From contig CAYSWV010000022.1 of NCBI GenBank assembly GCA_964434865.1, positions 1 to 64,000 of the forward strand: a stretch of DNA of 64,000 bases. Reading direction: 5' to 3'. This document shows positions 53,471 to 62,609 of the stretch, in pieces. Both the position numbers and the translations under genes were made by a program. How positions within the stretch are numbered: the first letter of the stretch is position 1; each line of letters begins with the position of its first letter. The notes under the pieces are model-generated. The model was given only the letters and a program-made list of their open reading frames with translations, was not told the origin of the DNA and made no database searches. The DNA is from CAYSWV01 sp964434865. GTDB taxonomy: Bacteria > Cyanobacteriota > Cyanobacteriia > Thermostichales > Thermostichaceae.

Positions 53471-54643
53471 CTAAGTTGAAGGATGAGAGTAGGATCGGCC
53501 TTTCCACTGCCCTCCTTGACCTCGCCAATGCTGCAAGGCAGAATCGAGTGTCATCAACGTGTAGAGCAAGCCAATGCCTGGCAACGCTAATCCAAAGACG
53601 GGGGAACAGTTGTAGAGCCGCAAGGTGGGTTGATAAGCTACACCCATCAAGAGCCAAGTTAACCCAGCTACCAGGCTAAGCGCTAAAGACTGCATCATGA
53701 TCCCCATCACCAAACTGATCGGCGCAATCCAATAAAGCAACGTCATCCCCACCAGGGTCCCCAGCAACAGCCAGGGTGAATAGCTGAGTTGTGTATAGGC
53801 TGTCCGTGCCACCATCTGCCACAGACTCGATAAAGCAGGATAGGGACGTAAGCTACGAGTCCTTTGTGTTAGCCCGAGCCAGATCCCTCTTGATCCTGAA
53901 GATTTTACAGCTTGGGCTAATGCGCAATCATCAATTAAAGCATTCCGTAATGGTGGCATCCCCCCTATCCGAGTTAGAGCCTCCGATCGAATTAAAATAC
54001 AGCCTCCAGCCGCCGCCGCTATTGTATGGTTAGGATCATTGACCCAGGGAAAGGGATATAACTTTTGAAAGAAAAACACAAAAGCCGGAATTAACAACCG
54101 CTCCCACACGGATTCACATCGCAACAACACCATCAACGACACCAGATCTAACTGATCTTGAACAGCTTTAGTTGTTAGCTCGGCAAGATTAGTATCATGG
54201 TGCACAATATCAGCATCAGTAAATAGCCAGTAAGCCGGTGGATCCGCTTGCTCAGACTGGATCCCTTGTTGGAGTGCCCACAACTTGCCTGTCCAGCCTT
54301 CCATCAGAGGTTGACCGTTAACAACTCTCAGGCGAGCCGATTGATCAAGGCCTGCAGCAATAGCTTGGGCTATCTCACTAGTATCATCCGTGCTTTGATC
54401 ATCGACTAAAACAACTTTGAAGGAACCTGGATAGTCTTGAGTGAGTAAAGATCCTAGCGTTTGGGGCAGCATCTCTGCTTCATTGCGAGCTGGGATCACA
54501 GCACAGACACTCGGCCATGACTCCAAATGAGAAGCTGGTGCCTCCAACCGTTGATCAGCTTGCCAAAACTGGCCCCAACCCCAAAGTAATCCAACCCAGA
54601 GCAACAGGGAAATCAGCGTCAATCCTAAAATCAATGTGTGCAT
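53471..54643 (-). CDS. hpnB: hopene-associated glycosyltransferase HpnB
   Basis: A 390-residue GT2 family membrane glycosyltransferase. The N-terminal membrane helix is followed by VCAVIPARNEAEMLPQTLGS, the nucleotide-sugar acid motif TDADI, and the family-specific GWTGKLWAL. The catalytic region is IDDCALAQAVKSSGSRGIWL, then RTAYTQLSYSPWLL. C-terminal membrane helices follow. This pattern is that of HpnB, a hopanoid-cluster protein. It fits the squalene-hopene cyclase gene 40 kb away. The exact sugar-transfer reaction of HpnB is not established. Confidence 0.88.
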   Translation of the reverse strand: MHTLILGLTLISLLLWVGLLWGWGQFWQADQRLEAPASHLESWPSVCAVIPARNEAEMLPQTLGSLLTQDYPGSFKVVLVDDQSTDDTSEIAQAIAAGLDQSARLRVVNGQPLMEGWTGKLWALQQGIQSEQADPPAYWLFTDADIVHHDTNLAELTTKAVQDQLDLVSLMVLLRCESVWERLLIPAFVFFFQKLYPFPWVNDPNHTIAAAAGGCILIRSEALTRIGGMPPLRNALIDDCALAQAVKSSGSRGIWLGLTQRTRSLRPYPALSSLWQMVARTAYTQLSYSPWLLLGTLVGMTLLYWIAPISLVMGIMMQSLALSLVAGLTWLLMGVAYQPTLRLYNCSPVFGLALPGIGLLYTLMTLDSALQHWRGQGGQWKGRSYSHPST

Positions 54644-54697
54644 CAGGCTGATCTCAACTAACGATAAACCACCACTGCAATCTTTAGCCCTCTAACA

Positions 54698-55075
54698 TTA
54701 CTTCAAACTCCAAGCCGCTGCCGCTAAACAAATCCAACCTATGATCATGGCAACGCCACCAATTGGAGTGATCGCACCTAAAATGCCCATGTTAGTCAAG
54801 CTGAGGGCATACAGACTTCCCGAAAAGATCAAGACGCCAAGCGTAAAGGCAGTTCCAGCCGCAATCAAACGGGATGCATTGAGATTGCCTTGATTAAGCA
54901 AGATCCCAACCCAGCCAATAGCTAAAGCATGAATAAACTGATATCGAGTAGCCACTTCAAAAATGTCTAAAGCCCTTTCACTCAAGCTAGCTTTCAAAGC
55001 ATGAGATCCAAAAGCGCCACTGGCTACACCCAAGCCACCCAAGATTGCGGCAATCATCAAAAAGATCCGAGCCAT
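54698..55075 (-). CDS. DUF423 family small membrane protein
   Basis: A 125-residue protein of the DUF423 (YgdD) family with four predicted membrane helices. The signatures are AAILGGLGVASGAFGSHALK, then YQFIHALAIGW and SGSLYALSL. Family function is unknown. An 18-bp tandem duplication lies just upstream (55095-55130) in its promoter side. Confidence 0.92.
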   Translation of the reverse strand: MARIFLMIAAILGGLGVASGAFGSHALKASLSERALDIFEVATRYQFIHALAIGWVGILLNQGNLNASRLIAAGTAFTLGVLIFSGSLYALSLTNMGILGAITPIGGVAMIIGWICLAAAAWSLK

Positions 55076-55094
55076 AGCCCCTCCAGTAAACTAT

Positions 55095-55130
55095 CCAATA
55101 GACGAGTGGGTCCCAATAGACGAGTGGGTC
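55095..55130. repeat. 18-bp perfect tandem duplication
   Basis: The unit CCAATAGACGAGTGGGTC is present at 55095-55112 and 55113-55130 with no mismatch. It lies between the divergent DUF423 and serA genes. Confidence 0.92.
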
Positions 55131-55287
55131 ACGGATTAAAACTAGTTTAAAGTTTGTTTCAAATAGCCACAATTATTAAAAGTTTCTAACGATCAATCTC
55201 TAGAGTGGCTATCTGGACTCCTCGGCTCCCCAGACAATGGTATAGTGACTGGCGTCAAATGCAGATTAGTAGTGGTAATCCCTGACC

Positions 55288-56868
55288 ATGCCCAAAGTCA
55301 TTGTGACCGACCCCATTGATCAGTCTGGGATCGATATCTTATCCCAGGTGGCTCAGGTTGATCTCAAGCCTAAGCTTCCGCCTGAGGAGCTGATTGCAGC
55401 CATTCCTGAGTATGACGCGATCATGGTTCGCTCAGGGACTCAAGTTACGGCAGCAGTGATTGCCGCTGGCTCCAAGCTGAAGATCATTGGCCGGGCAGGC
55501 GTTGGGGTTGATAACATTGACGTTCCCAGTGCAACTAAAGCTGGGATCTTGGTGGTTAATTCTCCTGAAGGCAATACGATCGCCGCCGCTGAGCATGCCC
55601 TCACCCTGATGATGGGCTTATCCCGCTATATCTCAGAAGCCAATACCTCAGTTAAATCTGGAGAATGGAAACGGCAACAGTTTGTCGGGGTCGAAGTTTA
55701 TAAAAAAACGCTGGGTGTTGTGGGCCTGGGTCGGATTGGGTCGCATGTGGCTCATGTAGCCATGGCTATGGGAATGAAGATCATTGCCTATGATCCCTAC
55801 ATCTCTTTGGAACGAGCTCAACAGATGGGGATTCGACTGGTTGACTTTAAAGCTCTGGTACAAGAAGCAGACTATATCACGTTGCACATCCCCAAAACCC
55901 CAGAGACAACCCATCTGTTTAATGCTGAGACGTTCGATTTGATGAAGCCAACTGCTCGGTTAATCAATTGTGCTCGAGGCGGATTGATCGATGAGCAAGC
56001 GCTCTGTGAAGCTTTGGAAGCTAAGAAAATTGCTGGGGCAGCTCTGGATGTATTTACCTCAGAACCACCTACAGATTCGCCTCTATTTAAGTTAGGCAAA
56101 GAAATTTTACTGACTCCCCACTTGGGTGCATCTACGGAGGAAGCCCAGGCCAATGTGGCAATTGATGTGGCTGAGCAAATTCGAGATGTTTTGCTAGGAT
56201 TACCAGCTCGTTCGGCTGTCAATATTCCTGGCCTCCAACCGGATGTCTTGGAAAAGCTAAAGCCCTACTTAGATCTGGCTGAAACCCTAGGTAACTTAGT
56301 TGGTCAGTTAGCCGGCGATCGAGTCAACCAGCTAGAAATTCGTCTACAAGGTGATCTAGCTGAGAAAGATAGTCAGCCCATGGTGATTGCGGTGTTGAAG
56401 GGTTTGTTGACCTTGGCACTACGAGAACGGGTAAATTTTGTCAATGCTCGGGTGGCTGCTACTGAACGAGGTATCCGGGTCGTTGAAACACGAGATCCTT
56501 CATTTAAGGATTACACTGGATCTATCCACTTGACAGCTCATGGACCTAACGGTGCCCGGTCTGCAGCGGGAGCCTTGATTAGTGAATATGAAGTTCGGAT
56601 CACTCAGATCGACGGCTTTCCGATTAACGTACCCCCCTCTAGCAACATGTTGATGACCGTTCACCGGGATATGCCAGGCATTATTGGTAAGATCGGTACC
56701 CTGCTTGGGGCCTACAATGTCAATATCGCTAGTATGCAGGTAGGTCGTAAGATCATCCGAGGAGATGCAGTGATGGTGTTGAGTTTAGATGATCCTTTAC
56801 CGGACGGCATTATTGAAGAAGTGCTGAAAGAGCCTGGGATCCGAGATGCATTTGTTGTTAATCTCTAG
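55288..56868 (+). CDS. serA: D-3-phosphoglycerate dehydrogenase
   Basis: A 526-residue, long-form SerA that oxidises 3-phosphoglycerate with NAD+, the first step of serine synthesis. The NAD site is VGLGRIGSHVA. The catalytic Arg, Glu and His are in NCARGGLIDEQ, DVFTSEPP and LTPHLGAST. An ASB-type intervening domain and a C-terminal ACT domain (MLMTVHRDMPGIIGKIGTLL) follow and may bind serine. Cytosolic. The ATG 55288 start matches family length; it has no strong ribosome site. Confidence 0.97.
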   Translation: MPKVIVTDPIDQSGIDILSQVAQVDLKPKLPPEELIAAIPEYDAIMVRSGTQVTAAVIAAGSKLKIIGRAGVGVDNIDVPSATKAGILVVNSPEGNTIAAAEHALTLMMGLSRYISEANTSVKSGEWKRQQFVGVEVYKKTLGVVGLGRIGSHVAHVAMAMGMKIIAYDPYISLERAQQMGIRLVDFKALVQEADYITLHIPKTPETTHLFNAETFDLMKPTARLINCARGGLIDEQALCEALEAKKIAGAALDVFTSEPPTDSPLFKLGKEILLTPHLGASTEEAQANVAIDVAEQIRDVLLGLPARSAVNIPGLQPDVLEKLKPYLDLAETLGNLVGQLAGDRVNQLEIRLQGDLAEKDSQPMVIAVLKGLLTLALRERVNFVNARVAATERGIRVVETRDPSFKDYTGSIHLTAHGPNGARSAAGALISEYEVRITQIDGFPINVPPSSNMLMTVHRDMPGIIGKIGTLLGAYNVNIASMQVGRKIIRGDAVMVLSLDDPLPDGIIEEVLKEPGIRDAFVVNL

Positions 56869-57001
56869 CTCAACATTCGAAGCCTAGCACGACCTCAGTG
56901 ACAGATCTTTAGCAGCAGAGCAGGTAGCAGACTTTAGGTCACGGTTGTCAAAGCATTACAAGCGTGGATAGGATCGAGTCTATTGGCTGGAGGCAAAGGC
57001 A

Positions 57002-57517
57002 ATGATTGAGATGCACGTCGCTGGGATTGCAGTGGACGCTGTTAGTCAAACGCCCATCATTATCCTGCGTGATAGTAATGAGCGTCGTGCTCTACCGATT
57101 TGGGTAGGCCGGGCTGAGGCAAATGCAATCTTACAGGCTCTTGAGGATCAAAAACCCTCCCGCCCCATGACCCATGATCTCATCCTAAATTCTTGGGAAA
57201 CGTGGGGAATCAAAGTTGAACGGATCGTCATCCATGCGTTGATGGACAGTACTTTCTATGCTGTGTTAACCACCATTCAAGGTGAGAAGAAACAAGAAAT
57301 TGACTGCCGCCCTAGCGATGCTATTGCCATTGCTCTAAGAGCTAATGTACCTATTTGGACTGTAGAAGAAGTCATTGCAGAAGCCTCCTTACCCATGAAT
57401 CAAGATGCTGATGAAGCAGAACGGGAAGAGTTCCGCAAATTTGTCGAAAATGTCAGCCCGAGTGACTTTGTTGAGAGTAGCTCTCGGTTTGACACTCCCA
57501 TTTCTGATCAAGAGTAA
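57002..57517 (+). CDS. bifunctional nuclease family protein (DUF151)
   Basis: A 171-residue BFN/DUF151 protein. Signatures are MHVAGIAVDAVSQTPIIILR, then LPIWVGRAEANAILQALE, and IDCRPSDAIAIALRANVPIW. Related plant BBD proteins have nuclease activity; the cyanobacterial role is less clear. GGAGG lies about 10 nt before ATG 57002. The C-terminus is acidic. Confidence 0.9.
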   Translation: MIEMHVAGIAVDAVSQTPIIILRDSNERRALPIWVGRAEANAILQALEDQKPSRPMTHDLILNSWETWGIKVERIVIHALMDSTFYAVLTTIQGEKKQEIDCRPSDAIAIALRANVPIWTVEEVIAEASLPMNQDADEAEREEFRKFVENVSPSDFVESSSRFDTPISDQE

Positions 57518-57557
57518 TCGGATTGCTATCAATCAGCCTTCTTGACTGGTCCAAACA

Positions 57558-57588
57558 GCCTTGTTGACTAGTCAATGAGTAACAAGGC
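57558..57588 (+). terminator. hairpin after the DUF151 gene (possible terminator)
   Basis: GCCTTGTT (57558-57565) and AACAAGGC (57581-57588) form a perfect 8-bp inverted repeat with a 15-nt loop. It is 40 bp downstream of the stop codon. No T-run follows, so termination is uncertain. Confidence 0.4.
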
Positions 57589-57656
57589 ATACAGGCTTCA
57601 ATACCACTTGCCAAATAGCCTTATCTCGATCAAATAGCCATAACAAATAGCCATAA

Positions 57657-57737
57657 TGCGGATGATGGGACTCGAACCCATAAGGCAAAGCCACACGCCC
57701 CTCAAACGTGCGCGTATACCAATTCCGCCACATCCGC
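57657..57737 (-). tRNA. tRNA-Leu (anticodon GAG)
   Basis: Read on the minus strand, acceptor GCGGATG pairs with CATCCGC. The anticodon arm is CACGT, loop TTGAGGG, GCGTG, giving anticodon GAG for CUC/CUU codons. A long variable arm and T arm GGGTTCGAGTCCC fit class II tRNA-Leu. CCA is not encoded. No intron. Confidence 0.93.
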
Positions 57738-57932
57738 AGTTTGGAGTTGATGCTTTTATCGACTTAATCACGCTCAAAGCATCTGCAGGCCTATCATCGT
57801 AGCACGGAATTTAAAACTTGTCGTTAGATCGCAAGCAGGGATTATTGCTCATTAGCGCATGAACTAGATGATCTGACTTAATCTCAACTCACCTGAGTTA
57901 CTCTTGAACGGTAACGTCCAATAGCTGGTCCA

Positions 57933-59828
57933 ATGCCAAGCTCATCTACAAATCCACCTCTAGATCTTCAGGATCCTCAAGCCCTTGCAGATTGGTTAAT
58001 GCAAGTCTTAATCGTTAAAATCCCTTGTGTCAGTATTAAAGCGCGCTACACTCAATATCTTCAACTCTTAATTGAAGCAGATGGTCTACTCGAGATCCAA
58101 TCCACTGTAGAAATCCTGACACCATTGCTCAATCAGTTACGGTTACAGTCACAGCTACCTAAGCAGTTCAGTCAAGTCGATCTTTATGTTTGTCAACGAG
58201 GCGAAGTCATTCCTGATTGGTACTCCAAAGTAGATTTGACCCAAGTGTTTGATCCATCACCTGAACTTACACCTGATCTGGCTCTAACTCATGAAGTTGA
58301 ATTAATGCCCATATCTGCTACTATATCTGCTGCTGATCAAACCTCCTCTCATCGCCCTCCCAGTCGTATAGAGGCTGCTAGGGCAGGAGATTTAGAGGCT
58401 CTTCATTATATTTTTAATTATTTGCTTCGGGGTGATCGTATTCAGGCCACTCTACATCTCAATCGTAAAGCAGGCTACTTACAAATTATCTTAATTGGAT
58501 TAGAGGTGCCAGATGAGACTCGTATGGTTAATTTTCTGGGTAAAACAATCGGACGTCTAGAACTCAGATTTCTTCAAAAGTTGCGGATCTCAGGCCAAAA
58601 GCAGGGATCCTTTTTCCCAGCTTGGAGTTATGAATTTGATTTAAGCACCAACCCTACCTTTTGGCATAGCGTTGGCCACATGACCACACGAGTGACTCAA
58701 ATCAGCACTCAAATGGGCCAGTCTATGGCTGATACCGCATCAGCAGCCACTACTGCCCTGATCAATGCTGGATCTCAAGCCATAGTGCAAACGACTACTC
58801 AAGTTGGCCAAGTCATGAGTGCTGCAGCAGTTCAAGCGACTGCAGGGATGGGACCCGCTCTAGCTCCGATTACAGATAATCCTCATATCAAAACCCTCAC
58901 TAAATGTCTTAAGGTAGATTGGCTATCTACTGTTATTGAACAGGTCAACACTCAAACAGTGACAACCTACGCCCAAAACTTAAAACTTCAGTATTCTGAT
59001 GAAACGGCTAAACAAATTGCCCGTCGAATCATTGTGCATAAAGTCTTGCTAGCTGCTGGAACTGGTGTCTTAACCAGTGTGATGCCAGACCCAGCTGCCA
59101 CTCTTTTAGCTGTTGATCTAGTTGCCAACCTTGCCTTGCAAGTGGAGATGATCTACCAAATTGCAGCTGCTTATAATCTTGACCTTTCTGATCCAGCTCG
59201 TCAGGGTGAAGTCTTAACCATTTTTGGGTTTGCTCTGGGAGGTAATGAAGCCGTTAAACTGGGTGCTAGCTATGCCACAAAAGCTGGATTTGATTTTTTA
59301 AGATCAGCGCCTGCTGTTGGTAGTGTCATTGCTGTTAGCACGAATGTGGCTCTGCTTTATGCATTGGGGTATGCCGCTTGTCGATATTATGAAGCCAAGG
59401 TTGATTTAGCCAAAGTTGATCCGCTCACCTCACCAGCCACGATTGCTATTGCTAGAGCTGCTGGCGAGAATTATCTACCCGTAGCCATTCATCAAGAACT
59501 GGTGATGGATCAAATGCTTAGTCATGTGATCTTGGCTGGCTATCCTGAGAAAACGTGGCCCGAAGTCGTGTCTGAGATCCAATCTGCTAACCTCAGTCCA
59601 GCTTCAATCGAGGTCCTCAACGCTCAACTCAGCCATCCCCCTAATCTGCAAGATTTACTCGATCAAGTTAACGCCGACTTTGCCATTCCTTTGCTGGCCC
59701 GATGCCTCAAGCTAGCTGACACTTACACAGCCTTACATCCTGATCAGAATGCAGCTCAGTTCACTATTATTCAAACTATTCAGGCCAAGTTTAATATTGA
59801 TAAAGATAAAGTTGTTAGTTGGAATTAA
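57933..59828 (+). CDS. large EcsC-like protein of unknown function
   Basis: A 631-residue protein without a known function. The first ~150 residues are a separate alpha/beta domain with DLYVCQRGEVIPDWYSKVDL. A Thr/Ala/Gln-rich helical linker follows (about 245-310). The C-terminal half (about 340-520) has the hydrophobic EcsC-like pattern: HKVLLAAGTGVLTSVMPDPA, then LLAVDLVANLALQVEMIYQI. Several of these segments could insert in or lie on a membrane. No operon partner is evident; it lies between tRNA-Leu and hsp20. Confidence 0.7.
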   Translation: MPSSSTNPPLDLQDPQALADWLMQVLIVKIPCVSIKARYTQYLQLLIEADGLLEIQSTVEILTPLLNQLRLQSQLPKQFSQVDLYVCQRGEVIPDWYSKVDLTQVFDPSPELTPDLALTHEVELMPISATISAADQTSSHRPPSRIEAARAGDLEALHYIFNYLLRGDRIQATLHLNRKAGYLQIILIGLEVPDETRMVNFLGKTIGRLELRFLQKLRISGQKQGSFFPAWSYEFDLSTNPTFWHSVGHMTTRVTQISTQMGQSMADTASAATTALINAGSQAIVQTTTQVGQVMSAAAVQATAGMGPALAPITDNPHIKTLTKCLKVDWLSTVIEQVNTQTVTTYAQNLKLQYSDETAKQIARRIIVHKVLLAAGTGVLTSVMPDPAATLLAVDLVANLALQVEMIYQIAAAYNLDLSDPARQGEVLTIFGFALGGNEAVKLGASYATKAGFDFLRSAPAVGSVIAVSTNVALLYALGYAACRYYEAKVDLAKVDPLTSPATIAIARAAGENYLPVAIHQELVMDQMLSHVILAGYPEKTWPEVVSEIQSANLSPASIEVLNAQLSHPPNLQDLLDQVNADFAIPLLARCLKLADTYTALHPDQNAAQFTIIQTIQAKFNIDKDKVVSWN

Positions 59829-59963
59829 CTTGTATCAATCTTGTGAATTCTAAAGTGACTATCCTCCTAGTTTAGACACATCATTATTTTCGAAATATCA
59901 CAACCTTTAGCTTCGAAAAAGCCGAACTCACTGATTGATTTCCCTCAATAGAATATTAATCAA

Positions 59964-60036
59964 GGAGGAGAAAAAAGCTTAATACCTCCCAGGTTTAATG
60001 AACTAATTCTGATGACTAAAATCAATTCAAGGAGGT
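59964..60036 (+). promoter_or_regulatory. hsp20 5' leader with SD-sequestering element (candidate RNA thermometer)
   Basis: ACCTCC at 59984-59989 is complementary to GGAGGT (60031-60036), the strong Shine-Dalgarno of hsp20. CCTCC can instead pair with GGAGG at 59964-59968. Two mutually exclusive helices are possible, one hiding the ribosome site. Small heat-shock genes are known to carry such thermometers, including in Synechocystis. This rests on sequence complementarity only. Confidence 0.45.
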
Positions 60037-60041
60037 CTGGT

Positions 60042-60476
60042 ATGACTCTCGTTCGTTGGCAACCTTTTCGTGAACTCTATTCTTTACAACGTGAGATGAA
60101 CCGCTTGTTTGACGATTTATCCACAGAGCGTACGCCTGAGTCTCTAGGCTATGTTCCCTCAGCAGAACTAGATGAGACTCCCGAGGCTTATCACCTTAAA
60201 TTGGAGATCCCTGGCATCGACAAAGACAATTTGGATATTCAGGTAACAGCTGAGGCTGTGACTGTGACAGGCGAGCGTCGCTCTGAGACCAGAACTGAAG
60301 AGCAGGGTATGACTCGTAGTGAGTTTCGCTATGGCAAGTTCCAACGGGTGATTCCACTATCGAGTCGGATTGATCATCAAAATGCTAAAGCTGAGTACAA
60401 AGATGGCATTTTGAATCTACATTTGCCGAAAGCTGAAGAAGACAAAAATAAGGTTGTCAAAGTCAACATTGGCTAA
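60042..60476 (+). CDS. Hsp20/alpha-crystallin small heat-shock protein
   Basis: A 144-residue molecular chaperone that holds unfolded proteins. The N-terminus is MTLVRWQPFRELYSLQREMN. The alpha-crystallin domain (about 40-135) shows YHLKLEIPGIDKDNLDIQV, then GERRSETRTEEQG, and the C-terminal GILNLHLPKAEE. The I-x-I-type tail is short (VVKVNIG). ATG 60042 is chosen because AAGGAGGT lies 5 nt before; an in-frame ATG at 60012 lacks one. It is related to Hsp17/HspA of cyanobacteria. Confidence 0.93.
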   Translation: MTLVRWQPFRELYSLQREMNRLFDDLSTERTPESLGYVPSAELDETPEAYHLKLEIPGIDKDNLDIQVTAEAVTVTGERRSETRTEEQGMTRSEFRYGKFQRVIPLSSRIDHQNAKAEYKDGILNLHLPKAEEDKNKVVKVNIG

Positions 60477-60485
60477 TGAGAAACG

Positions 60486-60526
60486 GGGTCGAGTTAGTCG
60501 TGGTGCTGACCCAGCTGACTCGATCC
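60486..60526 (+). terminator. 12-bp hairpin after hsp20
   Basis: GGGTCGAGTTAG (60486-60497) pairs with CTGACTCGATCC (60515-60526), including two G-T wobbles, with a 17-nt loop. It lies 9 bp after the hsp20 stop. No T-run follows, so it may terminate or stabilise the transcript end. Confidence 0.55.
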
Positions 60527-60596
60527 TACTCTCAGAATCAGTCTGACATTAGCTAGCCATTATTGAAAGTGAACACTAGGTTTGGAGGCTCAATCA

Positions 60597-60881
60597 ATGG
60601 CAAGAGTTATTGGCATATTTCGACACGTTAGCATAACAACCTATCCAGGATCGCAACCTGACATTCAAGGTCGAGACGAGGTATGGATCGATAACCAAAG
60701 ACAAGTCACTTACTGGCAAGGTCAGGATCAACAGCCACTGTTTAGACAGGCTGCAACCACATCTGCTATCCTTCAGCCCAGTCAATCAAAATCTACGGAT
60801 CAAATGGTTCGATGGGGTCAAAAGTGGCTCAAGCGAATTGAAGCAGCAGGTAAAGCCGCCTGGCGTGAACTAACCTCATGA
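60597..60881 (+). CDS. small hypothetical protein
   Basis: A 94-residue protein of unknown function. The N-terminus (ARVIGIFRHVSITTYPGSQP) is beta-like and the C-terminus is a basic amphipathic helix (MVRWGQKWLKRIEAAGKAAW). I chose ATG 60597 because GGAGG lies at 60584-60588. It is 120 bp after hsp20 and 46 bp before the XdhC-like gene, with a hairpin between it and hsp20. Confidence 0.55.
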   Translation: MARVIGIFRHVSITTYPGSQPDIQGRDEVWIDNQRQVTYWQGQDQQPLFRQAATTSAILQPSQSKSTDQMVRWGQKWLKRIEAAGKAAWRELTS

Positions 60882-60927
60882 TTGAGCTTTGAGATCAATC
60901 TCTAGACAATAGATGTAGCCATGATTC

Positions 60928-61938
60928 ATGATCATCCCATGGCAGGAATTGGGCGATGATGGCGTGCTTTTAATCCCTCGTGTGTTTCAACAGCTTCAGC
61001 AGCAACTCCAGCAAGGATCTCCAGTTGTTATGGCTACTGTGATCCAGACTCAAGGATCGACCCCAAGGCAAGTTGGAACCAGGATGCTGATTCATCCAGA
61101 TGGGACTATCACAGGAACTATCGGGGGGGGGGCAGGCGAAGCCAAAGTGATTGCTCAAGCTTTATCTGTTTTTCAAACAGGCCGGAATCAAAGTGTTGAA
61201 ATTGATCTACTAGGTGCTCTGGGATCCAAAACGTCCCATGAGGGTATCTGTGGTGGCTCGATGTCAATCTGGTTAGAGATCTGGCAGGGTGGTCACGCCT
61301 TACAACGGTTACAAGATCTGATCGATCGCCTCCAGCAAAAACAATCCGCTGATTTAGTGACCCCGCTACAACCTCATTTGCAATCTTATAGTCTCGACTC
61401 AAATGGGGTGCCAGAGAAACAAATCATTCCCATAGAACAAGTAGCAACGTTAGCGTTCATGGATCGGATTCAAGTTGAACCGACACTATTGATCATCGGG
61501 GGTGGTCACGTAGGTTTGGCTCTAGCTGAGTGTGCGGGTCGCTTAGACTTTCAAGTTGTAGTTCAAGATGATCGCTCAGGAAGCATCCCTTCAATATCTG
61601 AACCTATCCATAGGTCTTATCAGTCCTTGACTCACGCGCTCGCCAATCTCAGAAGTCGAGAGCAACTCTACGTAGCTTTGGTAACCAGAGGCTATCAACA
61701 GGATCTGGACGCTTTGCATGTGCTTCTTCAATTTGAGCCACTACCCTATTACTTGGGCATGATGGGTAGTCGTAGGCGGATCCAGACTGTGCTGCAACAG
61801 TTACGACAAGAGTCTATTCCAGAGGTGATCTTACAGCAGATTCACGCACCCATCGGGTTAGAGATTGGGGCTGAAAGTCCGGCTGAGATTGCTATTAGTA
61901 TTTGTGCGGAATTGATCCGAGTCAGGCATCACAAGTGA
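60928..61938 (+). CDS. XdhC/CoxI-family protein
   Basis: A 336-residue protein of the XdhC family, which prepares sulfurated molybdenum cofactor for xanthine dehydrogenase-type enzymes. The N-terminal domain has VVMATVIQTQGSTPRQVGTR, then TIGGGAGEAKVI and GICGGSMSIWLE. The C-terminal Rossmann domain shows LLIIGGGHVGLALAECA and LGMMGSRRRI, with the ending ESPAEIAISICAELI. No molybdenum hydroxylase gene lies in the window, so the client enzyme is unknown. Confidence 0.9.
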   Translation: MIIPWQELGDDGVLLIPRVFQQLQQQLQQGSPVVMATVIQTQGSTPRQVGTRMLIHPDGTITGTIGGGAGEAKVIAQALSVFQTGRNQSVEIDLLGALGSKTSHEGICGGSMSIWLEIWQGGHALQRLQDLIDRLQQKQSADLVTPLQPHLQSYSLDSNGVPEKQIIPIEQVATLAFMDRIQVEPTLLIIGGGHVGLALAECAGRLDFQVVVQDDRSGSIPSISEPIHRSYQSLTHALANLRSREQLYVALVTRGYQQDLDALHVLLQFEPLPYYLGMMGSRRRIQTVLQQLRQESIPEVILQQIHAPIGLEIGAESPAEIAISICAELIRVRHHK

Positions 61939-61970
61939 CTATTACTTATGAGTTAGGCTTCTCCCCATTG

Positions 61971-62609
61971 TCACTGAATGGCCAATCCTCTCGCCATCCT
62001 ATGGATATTATCCCAGCCAGGAGACTGGTAGTCAGCATTGACTGATTGATCAACGTGGTTAACCAGTTGAGGTAAGTCATCATAATCCAATGTATGTTCA
62101 AGAAATCCTTGCAACTGCTCTTCTAAGTTCGTAGGGTATTCTCGAATAATAGGGTGTTTGATCACGATAGGCTGATAGGCTGCTTTTTCCAGATCAGTGA
62201 TAACATCCAAGCAAAGGACAGCCAGGGGGTGTACCAAGATCCCGGTTGCTGCGATCTCGTAACCCGCATCAGGTTGATACTGCTTCAAAACCGTCACAAA
62301 GTGTCCACCTGTGGGAATACTGTAAGGAATCTGTTTGCGTTCCTCTACGGGTTTAACATCAACGTTGTAACCTAAATTTAAACCGTCTGAAAGAGTGATG
62401 CCCTCATAGACTTGATCAGGATGAGGGACTGAAATTGTAAACCAATGCAAATCTAGCCAAGGATAGCGAGCAGGCTGATTAGTGTCAGCTTTCCATTGAC
62501 GGTAAACCTGTTGCATCGCTTGGCCCACCTGACTGCTTTGGTTGCAAATATGGATGAGTGCCATCACCAGCACACCTTGATCAAATGGCGTTTGACCCAA
62601 CTTTTTCAT
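61971..62609 (-). CDS. hypothetical protein
   Basis: A 212-residue protein I do not recognise. It is a mixed alpha/beta cytosolic protein with no signal or membrane segment (MALIHICNQSSQVGQAMQQV near the start, GYEIAATGILVHPLAVLC in the middle). It ends with a helical region rich in Asp/Asn. It is convergent with the XdhC-like gene, 32 bp apart. No function can be offered. Confidence 0.6.
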   Translation of the reverse strand: MKKLGQTPFDQGVLVMALIHICNQSSQVGQAMQQVYRQWKADTNQPARYPWLDLHWFTISVPHPDQVYEGITLSDGLNLGYNVDVKPVEERKQIPYSIPTGGHFVTVLKQYQPDAGYEIAATGILVHPLAVLCLDVITDLEKAAYQPIVIKHPIIREYPTNLEEQLQGFLEHTLDYDDLPQLVNHVDQSVNADYQSPGWDNIHRMARGLAIQ

